Made by a program: the position numbers and the translations under genes
Assembly (NCBI RefSeq): GCF_003012735.1
Contig: NZ_PXYI01000003.1
Coordinates: forward strand, 62,001 to 126,000
DNA from: Allosphingosinicella deserti
Lineage (GTDB): Bacteria; Pseudomonadota; Alphaproteobacteria; Sphingomonadales; Sphingomonadaceae
Direction of reading: 5' to 3'
Length of the DNA stretch: 64,000 nt
Shown: in pieces, positions 1 to 9,335 of the stretch
How positions within the stretch are numbered: the stretch's first letter is position 1
How the letters are laid out: every line of letters starts with the position of its first letter
The notes under the pieces: generated by a model
What the model saw: the letters and a program-made list of their open reading frames with translations, nothing else
Database searches by the model: none
Told to the model about the DNA's origin: nothing

Positions 1-51
1 TTCGCCGGTATGACGGGGGAGGGTAACAAAGATAAGGTAAGGGAGGGCCAC

Positions 52-1278
52 ATGGCCGAGCAGAATTTCGAAGTGATGGCGGTCGAAGGCGGCGCGCCGG
101 TCAAGATGTGGACCAAGGGCGTGTCGGTCGATCCGAAGGCGCGCGACCAGCTGTCGCGGGCAGCGCAGATGCCGTTCATCTTCAAGCATGTCGCCGCCAT
201 GCCCGACGTCCATGTCGGCATCGGTGCCACGGTCGGGTCGGTGATTCCGACCAGAGGCGCGGTGATTCCGGCGGCGGTCGGCGTCGACATCGGCTGCGGC
301 ATGATGGCGGCGCGCACGTCGCTCCATGCCGCGGATCTGCCGGACAGCCTCGATGGCATCCGCAGCGCGATCGAGCAGGCGGTGCCGCACGGCCGCGCCG
401 TCGGCCGCGGCAAGCGCGACAAGGGCAGCTGGGGCGATCCGCCGCCGGAGATCGCCGCCGCCTGGGCGACGCTCGCCGAACGGTTCAAGCGGATCGTCGA
501 AAAATATCCGAAGCTCGAGAAGACGAACAATCTCGTCCATCTCGGCACGCTCGGCACCGGCAACCACTTCATCGAGCTGTGCCTCGACGAGGCCGACCAG
601 GTGTGGGTGATGCTCCATTCGGGGTCGCGCGGCGTCGGCAACGCCATCGGCAGCTTCTTCATCGAGCTGGCGAAGGAGGACATGCGGCGCTGGTTCGTCA
701 ATCTGCCGGACGAGAATCTCGCTTACTTCCCGGAAGGGACCGAGCATTTCGACGATTATGTCGAGGCGGTCGGCTGGGCGCAGGATTTCGCGGCCTTGAA
801 CCGGCGGATGATGATGACCAACGTCGTCCGCGCGATCCGTACGATCATCGCCAAGCCGTTCGAGGCGGAGCTCGAGGCGATCAACTGCCATCACAATTAT
901 GTGCGGCGGGAAAATCACTTCGGCGAGAACGTGCTGGTCACCCGCAAGGGGGCGGTGCGCGCGGCCGAGGGCGTGATGGGGATCATCCCCGGATCGATGG
1001 GCGCCAAGAGCTTCATCGTCCGCGGCCGCGGCAACAAGCAGGCGTTCGACAGCTGCAGCCACGGCGCCGGACGGCTGATGTCGCGGACCGAGGCGAAGAA
1101 GCGCTTCACCCTCGACGATCATATCCTCGCGACCGAAGGCGTCGAATGCCGGAAGGACGAGGGCGTGATCGACGAAACCCCGGCAGCCTACAAGCCGATC
1201 GAGGCGGTGATGGCGGCGCAGGCCGATCTCGTCGAGATCGTCCACACCTTGAAGCAGGTGGTGTGCGTGAAGGGTTGA
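52..1278 (+). CDS. rtcB: RNA-splicing ligase RtcB
   Basis: RtcB joins RNA 2',3'-cyclic phosphate or 3'-phosphate ends to 5'-OH ends using GTP and Mn2+, in tRNA splicing or RNA repair in the cytoplasm. The 408-residue length equals that of E. coli RtcB. Visible family motifs are GVDIGCGMMA (metal-binding Cys near residue 83), HLGTLGTGNHF, HSGSRGVGN, NCHHNYV and SCSHGAGR, whose His falls at residue 337, the position of the guanylylated His in E. coli. I chose the ATG at 52, which has a GGGAGGG ribosome site; an in-frame ATG at 10 lacks one. It is the first gene of an operon with a CPCC protein and rtcA. No RtcR-type sigma-54 activator is in view. Function is very likely. Confidence 0.95.
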   Translation: MAEQNFEVMAVEGGAPVKMWTKGVSVDPKARDQLSRAAQMPFIFKHVAAMPDVHVGIGATVGSVIPTRGAVIPAAVGVDIGCGMMAARTSLHAADLPDSLDGIRSAIEQAVPHGRAVGRGKRDKGSWGDPPPEIAAAWATLAERFKRIVEKYPKLEKTNNLVHLGTLGTGNHFIELCLDEADQVWVMLHSGSRGVGNAIGSFFIELAKEDMRRWFVNLPDENLAYFPEGTEHFDDYVEAVGWAQDFAALNRRMMMTNVVRAIRTIIAKPFEAELEAINCHHNYVRRENHFGENVLVTRKGAVRAAEGVMGIIPGSMGAKSFIVRGRGNKQAFDSCSHGAGRLMSRTEAKKRFTLDDHILATEGVECRKDEGVIDETPAAYKPIEAVMAAQADLVEIVHTLKQVVCVKG

Positions 1279-1323
1279 GGCCCTTCACGCCATCGCTGTT
1301 CCACGCGACGGAGAGCTGGTCCG

Positions 1324-1617
1324 ATGGTCTGGAAGAATGTCATCGAGCCGGAGCGGCCCGGCGTCCGCTACGCCTGCCCGTGCTGCAAGCAGCTGACGTT
1401 GGGCTCCCGTGGCCAATTCGAGATCTGCGACGTGTGCTTCTGGGAGGATGATGGTCAGGACGAACACGATGCCGAGATCGTCCGGGGTGGCCCGAACCAC
1501 GACCTCAGCCTGCGGCGGGCACAGCTGAATTACCGCAGCCTGGGCGCCATCCAGGCGCGATTTCTCAAATCTGTTCGGCCGCCTCGGCCGGACGAAATTC
1601 CGGAGACGGGAAGATGA
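1324..1617 (+). CDS. CPCC-type cysteine-rich small protein
   Basis: This 97-residue protein has the pattern YACPCC, then a second Cys pair in ICDVCFWEDD, followed by acidic and Asn/Leu-rich sequence with LRRAQLNY. That is the layout of the cysteine-rich CPCC family (PF14206), probably a small metal-binding ribbon; the biochemical role of the family is unknown. It sits 45 bases after rtcB and its stop overlaps the start of rtcA, so it is translated as the middle gene of the RNA repair operon. An accessory role in RNA end repair is inference from position only. Confidence 0.8.
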   Translation: MVWKNVIEPERPGVRYACPCCKQLTLGSRGQFEICDVCFWEDDGQDEHDAEIVRGGPNHDLSLRRAQLNYRSLGAIQARFLKSVRPPRPDEIPETGR

Positions 1618-2636
1618 TGATCATCGACGGCGCGGCAGGCGAGGGCGGCGGGCAGGTGCTGCGCACCGCGCTTTCGCTCGCGCTGGTGACCGGCAAGGCA
1701 TTCCGGATCGAGAATATCCGCGCCAACCGGTCGCGCCCCGGCGTGATGCGGCAGCATGCGACCGCGGTCGAGGCTGCGTGCGCGATCGGCGGGGCGGAGT
1801 GCGAGGAGCTTGCGGTCGGTGCCTCGGCGCTGACCTTCGTGCCGGGCAAGGTGCAGGCGGGCGAGCATGTCTTCGCGGTCGGCACTGCCGGCAGTACCGG
1901 CCTGGTGCTGCAGACGATCCTGCCGCCGCTGATGCTTGCGGACGGTCCATCGCGTCTCGTGCTCGAGGGCGGAACGCACAATATCTACGCGCCGCCCTTC
2001 GACTTCCTCGAGCGGGTGTTCCTGCCGATCGTCAACCTTATGGGGCCGACCGTGTCGGCACGTCTCGTCCGCCACGGTTTCTATCCGGCCGGCGGCGGAC
2101 GGATCGAGGTGGACATCGTTCCGGCGGCGGCGCTGACGCCGATCGATTTCGTCGAACGGGGCGAACGCGTCTCGGTCGAGGCGCGGGCGATCGTGGCCGC
2201 TCTGCCGGGTGACATCGCCGTGCGGGAGCTTGCAGCGGTGGAGAAGGTGCTTGGCTGGCCCGACGCGGCACGCCGCATCACGCAGCTCCCCGATCGCTGC
2301 GGCCCGGGTAATATCCTGATGCTCGAAGCGGTGTTCGAGCACGTCACCGAGCTGGTCAGCGGCTTCGGGAAGCTCGGCGTCCCGGCACAGGTGGTGGGCG
2401 AGAAGGCGGCCAAGCGTATGGCCGGCTATCTCGCGTCGTCAGCGGTAGCGGGCCCCTACCTCGCCGACCAGTTGCTGCTGCCCTTCGCGCTCGCCGGCGG
2501 CGGTTGCTTCACCACCGTGAAGCCGTCGCAGCACAGCCGGACCGCAGCCGAGGTGATCGCCCGCTTCCTCGACGTGCGGATCGCGTTCGAGGAACGCGAA
2601 GGGGGCGAGCATCTGGTGAAGGTGATCCCGGCTTAA
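1614..2636 (+). CDS. rtcA: RNA 3'-terminal phosphate cyclase RtcA
   Basis: RtcA converts RNA 3'-phosphate ends to 2',3'-cyclic phosphates using ATP, making ends that RtcB can ligate. The 340-residue protein begins MMIIDGAAGEGGGQVLRT, the family's N-terminal glycine-rich signature, and carries HGFYPAGGG, GPYLADQLLLPFA and PSQHSRT. The His in that last motif (residue 307) matches the adenylylated His309 of E. coli RtcA. The start overlaps the CPCC gene stop, with a GGAGA site upstream; ATG at 1617 is an equally possible start. Its stop shares the palindrome TTAA (2633-2636) with the convergent aldose epimerase stop, so there is no room for a terminator between them. Confidence 0.95.
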   Translation: MMIIDGAAGEGGGQVLRTALSLALVTGKAFRIENIRANRSRPGVMRQHATAVEAACAIGGAECEELAVGASALTFVPGKVQAGEHVFAVGTAGSTGLVLQTILPPLMLADGPSRLVLEGGTHNIYAPPFDFLERVFLPIVNLMGPTVSARLVRHGFYPAGGGRIEVDIVPAAALTPIDFVERGERVSVEARAIVAALPGDIAVRELAAVEKVLGWPDAARRITQLPDRCGPGNILMLEAVFEHVTELVSGFGKLGVPAQVVGEKAAKRMAGYLASSAVAGPYLADQLLLPFALAGGGCFTTVKPSQHSRTAAEVIARFLDVRIAFEEREGGEHLVKVIPA

Positions 2637-3751
2637 TCGCAGCCGGCCGCGTTCGCCTTCCGCTCGACGCCGAAGCGAAAGCTGGTGGTCGAGCGGAAGG
2701 TCTCGCCGGGGCGGAGCAGGGTCGACGGGAATTCCGGACGGTTGGGGCTGTCGGGGAAATGCTGGGTCTCGAGCGCGTAGCCGTCGCCCTGGCGGATGGT
2801 GCGCCCGCCCGCGCCGACCAGAGTGCCGTCGAAGCTGTTGGCGGTATAGACCTGGAGCGAGGGTTCGGTGGTGCTGAGCTCCAGCGTCCGCCCGCTTGCC
2901 GGATCGACCGCGCGGGCGGCGAGGCGGAGACCGCTGCCGTCGATCGCGAAACCGTGATCGAAGCCGCGGGCGAGCAGCATCAGGGGATGGGTCGAACCGA
3001 TGCGGTCGCCGATTCGCGCGGGCGTGCGCAGATCGAACGGCGTGCCGTCGACGGGCAGCAGCGCGCCGGTGGGGATGCGCTTGGCATCGAGCTCCGCGAT
3101 CCGCGCGGCGTGGATCTGCAGCCGCTGGTCGTCGGCGCTGCCGGAGCTGCCGCCGGCGAGATTGAAGTAAGCGTGGTGGGTGAGGTTGAGCACGGTCGGT
3201 CGGCTCGTCGTCGCGACATAATCGAGCCGCAGCGTGTCGTCGGCCGTGAGCGTGTAGGTGACGGCGACCTCGAGCTTGCCCGGGAAGCCGTTCTCGCCAT
3301 CGGGGCTGGTGTAGCGCAGCGTCACCGCGCTGCATCCCGGCGTGTCGCAGGCCTCGACACGCCAGATCTTGGCGGCGAAGTTCGGCACGCCGCCATGAGA
3401 GACGATCGCGTCCGGATCCGGCGACAGGGGGAAACGCGTGCCGTCGATCGAGAAGCCGCCGTGCGAGATCCGGCCGGCATAGCGGCCGACGAGGCTGCCG
3501 AAATTGGGCTTGGCTTCGTAGGCGGCGAGATCGGGCAGAGCGAGCACGACATTGGTGCGGCGGCCGGCTCGATCGGGGACTGCAATCTCGTCGATGATCC
3601 CGCCCAATGTGAGGATGCCGACCCGCATGCCGCTTTTGTTGGTGAGCACGATCCGCTCGACGGCGACGCCGCCCCTGGTTGTCCCATAAGGCGCGCGGGC
3701 GATGCCCGGAGTCGCGGCGGCGGCGGTGGCGGCGGCAAGGAGGCTCATCAT
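2633..3751 (-). CDS. Secreted aldose 1-epimerase (galactose mutarotase family)
   Basis: Aldose 1-epimerases interconvert alpha and beta anomers of hexoses. The catalytic His is seen in THHAYFNLAGG and the catalytic Glu region in ALETQHFPDSPN, followed by the usual LRPGETF near the C-terminus. From the ATG at 3751 (or 3748) the protein starts with a short hydrophobic Ala-rich stretch ending in ARA, consistent with a signal peptide and periplasmic location. The open frame extends to 3811, but that extension is Arg-rich and gives no better start. It lies 70 bases downstream of the RND permease on the same strand and may be cotranscribed. Substrate is unknown. Confidence 0.88.
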   Translation of the reverse strand: MMSLLAAATAAAATPGIARAPYGTTRGGVAVERIVLTNKSGMRVGILTLGGIIDEIAVPDRAGRRTNVVLALPDLAAYEAKPNFGSLVGRYAGRISHGGFSIDGTRFPLSPDPDAIVSHGGVPNFAAKIWRVEACDTPGCSAVTLRYTSPDGENGFPGKLEVAVTYTLTADDTLRLDYVATTSRPTVLNLTHHAYFNLAGGSSGSADDQRLQIHAARIAELDAKRIPTGALLPVDGTPFDLRTPARIGDRIGSTHPLMLLARGFDHGFAIDGSGLRLAARAVDPASGRTLELSTTEPSLQVYTANSFDGTLVGAGGRTIRQGDGYALETQHFPDSPNRPEFPSTLLRPGETFRSTTSFRFGVERKANAAGCD

Positions 3752-3821
3752 GGCCGCATCGTTGCGCGAGGACCGCCGCCGAGGCAAGCGCCGCGGTGAC
3801 CCGCGGAACATCGCATCACGC

Positions 3822-6800
3822 TTATTCCGCAGGCTGCGGTGTGGGGAGCGCCGGCCGCTTGTGGGTGAGGAGACGTCCGACCTTCGGCGCGAGCCATTGT
3901 TCGAAGCTGTCGGCGAGGCTGAAGCCGGCCGGCACGATCACCAGGGTCAGGATGGTCGACAGGATCAGCCCGCCGATCACGACGATGCCCATCGGCGAGC
4001 GCCAGCTGCCGTCGCCGGAGATCGAGATCGCGGTCGGCAGCATCCCGGCGACCATCGCGACGGTGGTCATCACGATCGGCTGGGCGCGCTTGTGGCCGGC
4101 GTCGGCGATCGCCTCGTCCTTGGCGACGCCCTTGCCCATCTCCTCGATCGCGAAGTCGATCAGCAGGATCGAATTCTTGGCGACGATGCCGAGCAGCATC
4201 AGGATTCCGATCAGCACGGGCAGCGACAAAGCGTTGCCGGTGATGTGCAGCGCGATCGCACCGCCGAGCGGGGCGAGCAGCAGCGAACCGAGATTGACGA
4301 AGGGCGGGACGATCCTTTTGTAGAGCAGGACCAGCACTGCAAAGACCAGGAAGATGCCGGCGATCACTGCCATTCCGAAATTCTCGATCAGTTCGGCCTG
4401 CATCTTCGCCTCGCCCTGGTTGGCGAGCTTCACGCCAGGCGGCAGGCTGAGCATCGTCGGTGTCTGGTTGACCTTGCTCATCGCTTCGACGACGCCGGGC
4501 GCGAGATCGGCTCCGACGACGATCCGCCGTTCCTGGTTGAAGCGCTGGATCTGCGTCGGCCCGCGCCCGAAGCCGATATCGGCGACGACCTTGAGCGGCA
4601 CCGAACCGCCGCTGGCGGTCGGCACCGGCAGATTCTCGATGGTCGCAAGGTTGCGGCGCGAATCCTCGGTGAGCGAGACTCGGATCGGGATCTGGCGGTC
4701 GGACAGCGAGAATTTCGCGCTGTTCTGATCGATCTCGCCCTGGGTCGCGATGCGGATGGTCTGGCTGAGCGCGGCGGTGGTGACTCCCATGTCGGCGGCG
4801 AGATCGAAGCGCGGCCTGATCATGATCTCGGGCCGGCGGAGATCGCCTTCGATTCGGGGCGCGCGAATCTCCGGCAGTTTGCGCATATCCTCGACGAGGG
4901 CGGACGCCGCGCGCTCGAGTTTCTCCGGATCGTCGCCGGCCAGCATCACCGAGACCGCGCGGTTGCCGAAGCCCTGCTGAGACCGGAAGTAGACTCGGGC
5001 ATCGGCGATGTCGCGCAGCTTGGGGGCGACGTCGCGCTCGAATTCGATGCTGGTGCGCTCGCGCTCCTTGTTGAGCGTGATGTAGATATTGGCATTGTCG
5101 ACCCCGACCGAGGCGAAGGCCGCCTGGACGTCCGGCTCGGCGCGGATGAGATCGGCAGCCTGGCCGGCGACCTGCTGGGTCTGGCGCAATGTCGAACCCG
5201 GCGCCATCTCGATCGCCACCGAGCTATAGTCGCTGTTGGCGTTGGGCTGGAAGGTGAACGGCAGGGTCGCGAAGGCGAAGATCGTCGCGATGAAGGACGC
5301 GAGGCCGAGCAGCATCGTCTTCCAGCGATGGCGGAGCGACCAACGCAGCAGGGCGACGTAGCGGTCCATCACCCAGCCTTCGCCGTGGCTGGCATGGCCT
5401 TTCGCCTGCAGGAAATAGGCGGCCATCAGCGGCGTGATCAATCGCGCTACCGCCAGCGAGATCAGCACGGCGACGACGATGGTCAGCCCGAAGCTCTTGA
5501 AATATTGGCCGATCAGGCTGCCCATCATGCCCACCGGCAGGAACACCGCAACGATCGCGAAGGTCGTCGCGACGACGGCGAGGCCGATCTCGTCCGCGGC
5601 CTCGATCGACGCCTGATAGGCCGATTTGCCCATCCGCATGTGGCGAACGATATTCTCGATCTCGACGATGGCATCGTCGACCAGCACACCGGCGACGAGG
5701 CTGAGCGCGAGCAGGGTCACTCCGTTCAGCGAAAAGCCCATCAGGTCCATCAGCCAGAAGGTCGGGATCGCCGACAGCGGGATGGCCAGCGCCGAGATCA
5801 GGGTCGCCCGCCAATCGCGCAGGAATACCAGCACCACCAGCACGGCCAGGACGGCGCCTTCGACCAGAGCCTCCATCGCGCTTTTGTACTGGCCCTTGGT
5901 GTAGTCCACGGTGGTGAACAGCTGGACGAACCGGATCCGGCCTTCGCTCTCGGCCTCGAGCGCGCGCAGCTCCGCCTCCGCGGCCTTGTAGACGGTGACG
6001 TCCGACGCGCCCTTGGCTTTCTCGATCGAAAAGCTCAGCACCTGCTTGCCGTTCATCAGCGCGACGTGGCGCTGCTCGGCGTAGAGATCGCGGACGGTGG
6101 CGAGATCGGCGAGCTTGACGTTGCGGCCGCTGCCTATCCAGATCTTCTTCTCGCCGAGATCGCGGGCGTTGCGCGCGTTGCCGAGCACGCGCACCGACTG
6201 TTCGGACCCGGCGATCTCCGCGCGGCCGCCGGCGGCATTGAGGTTGATCTGGCGGAGCTGCTGGTTAAGCTGCGAGGCGGTGATGCCATGGGATTGCAGC
6301 TTGGCGGGATCGACGATCACCCGGATTTCGCGGCTGACCCCGCCGCTGCGGCCGACATTGGCCATGCCGGGGATGGCGAGCAGGCGCCGCGAGACGTTGT
6401 TGTCGACGTACCAGCTCAGTTCCTCGAGGCTCATCGCCGTCGACTCCGCGGCGACATAGGCGATCGGCCCGCCTTCGACCTCGACCCGCTCGACCTGCGG
6501 CTCCAATATGCCCTCAGGGAGATCGCCGCGAATCTTGGCGACGGCATCGCGGACATCGTTGACCGCGCGATCGACCGGCGTGCCGATGTCGAACTGGACG
6601 AAGGTGCTGCTATAGCCTTCGCGGGCGGTGGAAGAGATCTCGTCGACGCCGTTGATGCTCCGCACCGCCGCTTCGACTCGCTGCGTCACCTGGGTTTCGA
6701 GTTCGGTCGGTGCCGCACCCGGCTGCGATATCGTGACCGACGCCGCCGGAAAGCTGATGTCCGGCATGTTGTTGACGTCCATGCGCAGAAAACTGACCAC

Positions 6801-6878
6801 GCCGAGCAAGGTCAAGGTCGCGAACAGCACCAGCGGAAACACGGGATTGCGAATAGCCCAGCTCGAGATGTTCCGCAT
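3822..6878 (-). CDS. RND-family efflux permease (AcrB/MexB type)
   Basis: This is an inner-membrane proton-driven multidrug-type transporter of the HAE1/AcrB group. The roughly 1018-residue protein starts MRNISSWAIRNPVFPLV with a first membrane helix. Two large periplasmic loops follow, and the paired Asp proton relay lies in the fourth helix (GVLVDDAIVEIEN). The second half repeats the helix bundle (LIGILMLLGIVAKNS). I chose the ATG at 6878 because GGAGGGG lies just before it; a longer frame to 6944 lacks a ribosome site. AcrB-type permeases normally work with a membrane-fusion protein and an outer-membrane channel, usually encoded next door, and neither is adjacent. Substrates cannot be read from sequence. 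Confidence 0.92.
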   Translation of the reverse strand: MRNISSWAIRNPVFPLVLFATLTLLGVVSFLRMDVNNMPDISFPAASVTISQPGAAPTELETQVTQRVEAAVRSINGVDEISSTAREGYSSTFVQFDIGTPVDRAVNDVRDAVAKIRGDLPEGILEPQVERVEVEGGPIAYVAAESTAMSLEELSWYVDNNVSRRLLAIPGMANVGRSGGVSREIRVIVDPAKLQSHGITASQLNQQLRQINLNAAGGRAEIAGSEQSVRVLGNARNARDLGEKKIWIGSGRNVKLADLATVRDLYAEQRHVALMNGKQVLSFSIEKAKGASDVTVYKAAEAELRALEAESEGRIRFVQLFTTVDYTKGQYKSAMEALVEGAVLAVLVVLVFLRDWRATLISALAIPLSAIPTFWLMDLMGFSLNGVTLLALSLVAGVLVDDAIVEIENIVRHMRMGKSAYQASIEAADEIGLAVVATTFAIVAVFLPVGMMGSLIGQYFKSFGLTIVVAVLISLAVARLITPLMAAYFLQAKGHASHGEGWVMDRYVALLRWSLRHRWKTMLLGLASFIATIFAFATLPFTFQPNANSDYSSVAIEMAPGSTLRQTQQVAGQAADLIRAEPDVQAAFASVGVDNANIYITLNKERERTSIEFERDVAPKLRDIADARVYFRSQQGFGNRAVSVMLAGDDPEKLERAASALVEDMRKLPEIRAPRIEGDLRRPEIMIRPRFDLAADMGVTTAALSQTIRIATQGEIDQNSAKFSLSDRQIPIRVSLTEDSRRNLATIENLPVPTASGGSVPLKVVADIGFGRGPTQIQRFNQERRIVVGADLAPGVVEAMSKVNQTPTMLSLPPGVKLANQGEAKMQAELIENFGMAVIAGIFLVFAVLVLLYKRIVPPFVNLGSLLLAPLGGAIALHITGNALSLPVLIGILMLLGIVAKNSILLIDFAIEEMGKGVAKDEAIADAGHKRAQPIVMTTVAMVAGMLPTAISISGDGSWRSPMGIVVIGGLILSTILTLVIVPAGFSLADSFEQWLAPKVGRLLTHKRPALPTPQPAE

Positions 6879-7090
6879 GTTCCCCTCCATCCGGCACAGG
6901 AAGGATTTCGCGTCGCCAGACTTGTCCCTGGTCGTGCCGCCCACCGATCGATGGCCAAAGACTACGCCTTCAGGCGCGGTCCGTCACGTCGACTCTTCGT
7001 CGGGATCGGATGTTTCTCGAAGCGGCATGGCCGGGTTTTTACCGTTCGTTTGCAGATTTGCGGCTACCCAGCTGTCTGAAAGAGGTCCTC

Positions 7091-7498
7091 ATGCTCCAGA
7101 TCGTCTACATCAGCACTGCCCAGCCCGGTTTTGCCCAAAGCGACCTGCGCGAGGTGCTCGAAGCCTCGCGCCGCAACAATGCGGCCGTCGACGTCACCGG
7201 ATTGCTCGTCGCGGGCGGCCGCCGTTTCCTCCAGGTACTCGAAGGTCCCGAGGCGGCGGTCGAGGCCACGCTCGCCCGGATCAAGGCCGACCCCCGGCAC
7301 CGCGCGCTGGTCAATTTGTCCAGCAAGCAGGTCGATGCCCGCCAGTTCGGCGACTGGTCGATGGGCTTCGAGCTCGGCGGCGTTCCCGGCGCCGGCGATC
7401 TGAACGCGGTGGTTGCGAATCTCGTCGCGAAGCTCAGCGACCGCAATCTTGCGGCGCAGTTTCTCGGCTTCGCCGAGATCCACGCCCGCGCTGCCTGA
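7091..7498 (+). CDS. Stand-alone BLUF-domain blue-light sensor
   Basis: BLUF domains bind FAD and sense blue light through a hydrogen-bond switch. This 135-residue protein is a single BLUF domain. Tyr6, Asn30 and Gln48 keep exactly the spacing of the AppA Tyr21/Asn45/Gln63 triad, and DWSMGF carries the usual Trp/Met pair. There is no fused output domain, so it must act through a partner protein. The ATG at 7091 follows AAAGAGG; an in-frame upstream ATG at 7010 has no such site. It is divergent from the RND permease, with about 210 bases between the two starts. No likely partner is adjacent. Confidence 0.92.
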   Translation: MLQIVYISTAQPGFAQSDLREVLEASRRNNAAVDVTGLLVAGGRRFLQVLEGPEAAVEATLARIKADPRHRALVNLSSKQVDARQFGDWSMGFELGGVPGAGDLNAVVANLVAKLSDRNLAAQFLGFAEIHARAA

Positions 7499-7579
7499 CC
7501 TCCTTCGGGAGCGGCAATGCAACGCGCAGGCGTCGGCGGCGTTCTCTCGGCCCCTGTGGTTTGAGAGCATCTCTGCCGA

Positions 7580-8236
7580 ATGTCGAAGATCGTAAACGGC
7601 TCCAGCCTGCAGCCGCTGTCCGGCAGCAAGCCTAAGCAGATCGTCCTCCTGCTCCACGGCTACGGGTCAAGCGGCGCGGACCTGATCGCGCTGGCGCCCC
7701 ATTGGCGCCAGGCGCTGCCTGACGCCTTGTTCCTCGCCCCCAATGCGCCGCAGCGCAGCCACGGTGCCGGCTATCAATGGTGGCCGCTCGCCGCCTTCAC
7801 GCCGCAGGCCCTGGCCGCCGGCGCCGCCTCGGCGGCCCCTGCGATCGATGCCTTCGTCGATCGCAAGCTCAAGCAGTATGACCTGACCGAGGCAGACGTC
7901 GCGATCGTCGGGTTCAGTCAGGGGACGATGATGGCGCTGCATGTCGGGCTCCGCCGCGCTCAGGCGGTGGCCGGGATCGTCGGCTATTCCGGCATGCTCA
8001 CCGGCGCGCCGGAACTCGCCCATGCGAAAATCACCAGGCCGCCCGTGCTTCTGATCCACGGCGCGGCGGATCCGATCGTCCCGGTTGCGGCGCTGCACGC
8101 CGCGAAGGCGGAGTTGCAGAAGCTCGGGATCGAGGTCAGCGACCATGTCTCGCCCGGTGTCGGCCACAGCGTCGATCCCGAAGGCCTGCGCCGCGGCGGT
8201 GCGTTCGTCGTCGAAGCGTTGACCCCGCGGCGTTGA
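7580..8236 (+). CDS. Phospholipase/carboxylesterase-type alpha/beta hydrolase
   Basis: A 218-residue cytosolic serine hydrolase of the acyl-protein thioesterase/carboxylesterase group. The oxyanion-hole region is LLLHGYGSSG, the nucleophile Ser is in GFSQGTM, the acid is the Asp of HGAADPIVP, and the catalytic His is in GVGHSVD. WWPL in the middle is also typical of the family. It probably hydrolyses short-chain or phospholipid esters. It starts about 80 bases after the BLUF gene in the same direction, but there is no functional link between them in the sequence. Confidence 0.88.
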   Translation: MSKIVNGSSLQPLSGSKPKQIVLLLHGYGSSGADLIALAPHWRQALPDALFLAPNAPQRSHGAGYQWWPLAAFTPQALAAGAASAAPAIDAFVDRKLKQYDLTEADVAIVGFSQGTMMALHVGLRRAQAVAGIVGYSGMLTGAPELAHAKITRPPVLLIHGAADPIVPVAALHAAKAELQKLGIEVSDHVSPGVGHSVDPEGLRRGGAFVVEALTPRR

Positions 8237-8345
8237 GCGGGCGCGCTTCCCTCGCGTCGAAGGCCCGCCCTCGCCGCCCTTGACGGGAACAGCCGACGCG
8301 CAGCGCCGTTCGGCGGAGCGAGTCACCACGATCAGGACCCGTTTC

Positions 8346-9335
8346 ATGGCATCACAGCATTTCACCCCGCCGGGCCCGCTCGGCTTCGGCGGCGCCCCGC
8401 TCGGCAACATGTTCGACGAAGTCAGCGACGCGCAGGCCGAAGCCGCTCTGGTCGCCGCCTGGGAGACCGGCGTCCGCCACTTCGACACCGCGCCGCATTA
8501 CGGAAACGGCGTTTCCGAGCACCGCTTCGGGAACGTGCTCCGCAACTATCCGCGCGAGGAGTTCACCCTGTCGACCAAGGTCGGCCGGATCCTCAAGGCC
8601 GATCCGAGCGTCCGCGACAATCCGCCGTTCGTGCGTGCGCTGCCGTTCCGGTCCGAATATGATTATTCCTACGACGCGACCATGCGCTCGATCGAGGACA
8701 GTCATCAGCGGCTCGGCCTCGCCCAGATCGACATCGCCTACATCCACGATCTCGCGGCGGACCATCATGGCGATGCCTGGGAGGATCTCTTCGAGATCGC
8801 GATGAACGGCGCCGCCAAGGCGCTGATCCGGCTCCGCGAAGAGGGCGTGATCAAGGGGTGGGGCTTTGGCGTCAACCTCACCGAGCCTTGCGAGCGGGCG
8901 CTCGAGGAGTCTGATCCCGATATCTTCCTGCTCGCAGGGCGCTATAGCCTGCTCAACCAGCCGGCGCTCGATCGTCTGTTTCCGATGTGCGCAGATCGCG
9001 GCGTGCATGTCGTCGTCGGCGGCCCCTACAATAGCGGGTTGCTCGCGGGTGGCCGGACCTTCGAATATCAGGAAGCGCCGCCGCAGCTCGTCGCGCGGCG
9101 GGACAGGCTGGCCGAGATCTGCGGCCGCCACGGCGTCGATCTTCGCTCCGCCGCACTTCATTTCTGCGCGGCCCATCCGGTGGTCGCAGCGATCATTCCC
9201 GGGGCCAAGCATGCGGACCGCGTTCGCGAAAATGCACGGCTTATGGCTGCGGAAATCCCCACCGCTCTGTGGGACGAGCTTCGCGCCGAAGGCTTGATCC
9301 CAGAGGGCGCGCCGACTCCGGGACGGCACGGGTGA
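8346..9335 (+). CDS. Aldo/keto reductase
   Basis: NAD(P)-dependent oxidoreductase of the aldo/keto reductase superfamily, closest in style to the D-threo-aldose 1-dehydrogenase and pyridoxal 4-dehydrogenase group. HFDTAPHYGNG carries the catalytic Asp and Tyr, STKVGR the catalytic Lys, and YIHD replaces the usual His-containing strand. GFGGAPLGNMF opens the barrel. The ATG at 8346 has AGGA upstream; an in-frame ATG at 8280 would add a low-complexity Arg/Thr tail. Its stop overlaps the GTG start of the following SDR (GTGA). The three-gene set AKR-SDR-hydroxyacid dehydrogenase suggests catabolism of a sugar or hydroxy acid; the actual substrate is not determinable. Confidence 0.88.
   Translation: MASQHFTPPGPLGFGGAPLGNMFDEVSDAQAEAALVAAWETGVRHFDTAPHYGNGVSEHRFGNVLRNYPREEFTLSTKVGRILKADPSVRDNPPFVRALPFRSEYDYSYDATMRSIEDSHQRLGLAQIDIAYIHDLAADHHGDAWEDLFEIAMNGAAKALIRLREEGVIKGWGFGVNLTEPCERALEESDPDIFLLAGRYSLLNQPALDRLFPMCADRGVHVVVGGPYNSGLLAGGRTFEYQEAPPQLVARRDRLAEICGRHGVDLRSAALHFCAAHPVVAAIIPGAKHADRVRENARLMAAEIPTALWDELRAEGLIPEGAPTPGRHG

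Noticed and set aside
3702-7079. Very long plus-strand open frame opposite the RND permease
   Set aside because: It is extremely rich in Asp, Arg, His and Gln with no fold-like pattern, and is a mirror of the minus-strand RND gene. High GC produces such frames.
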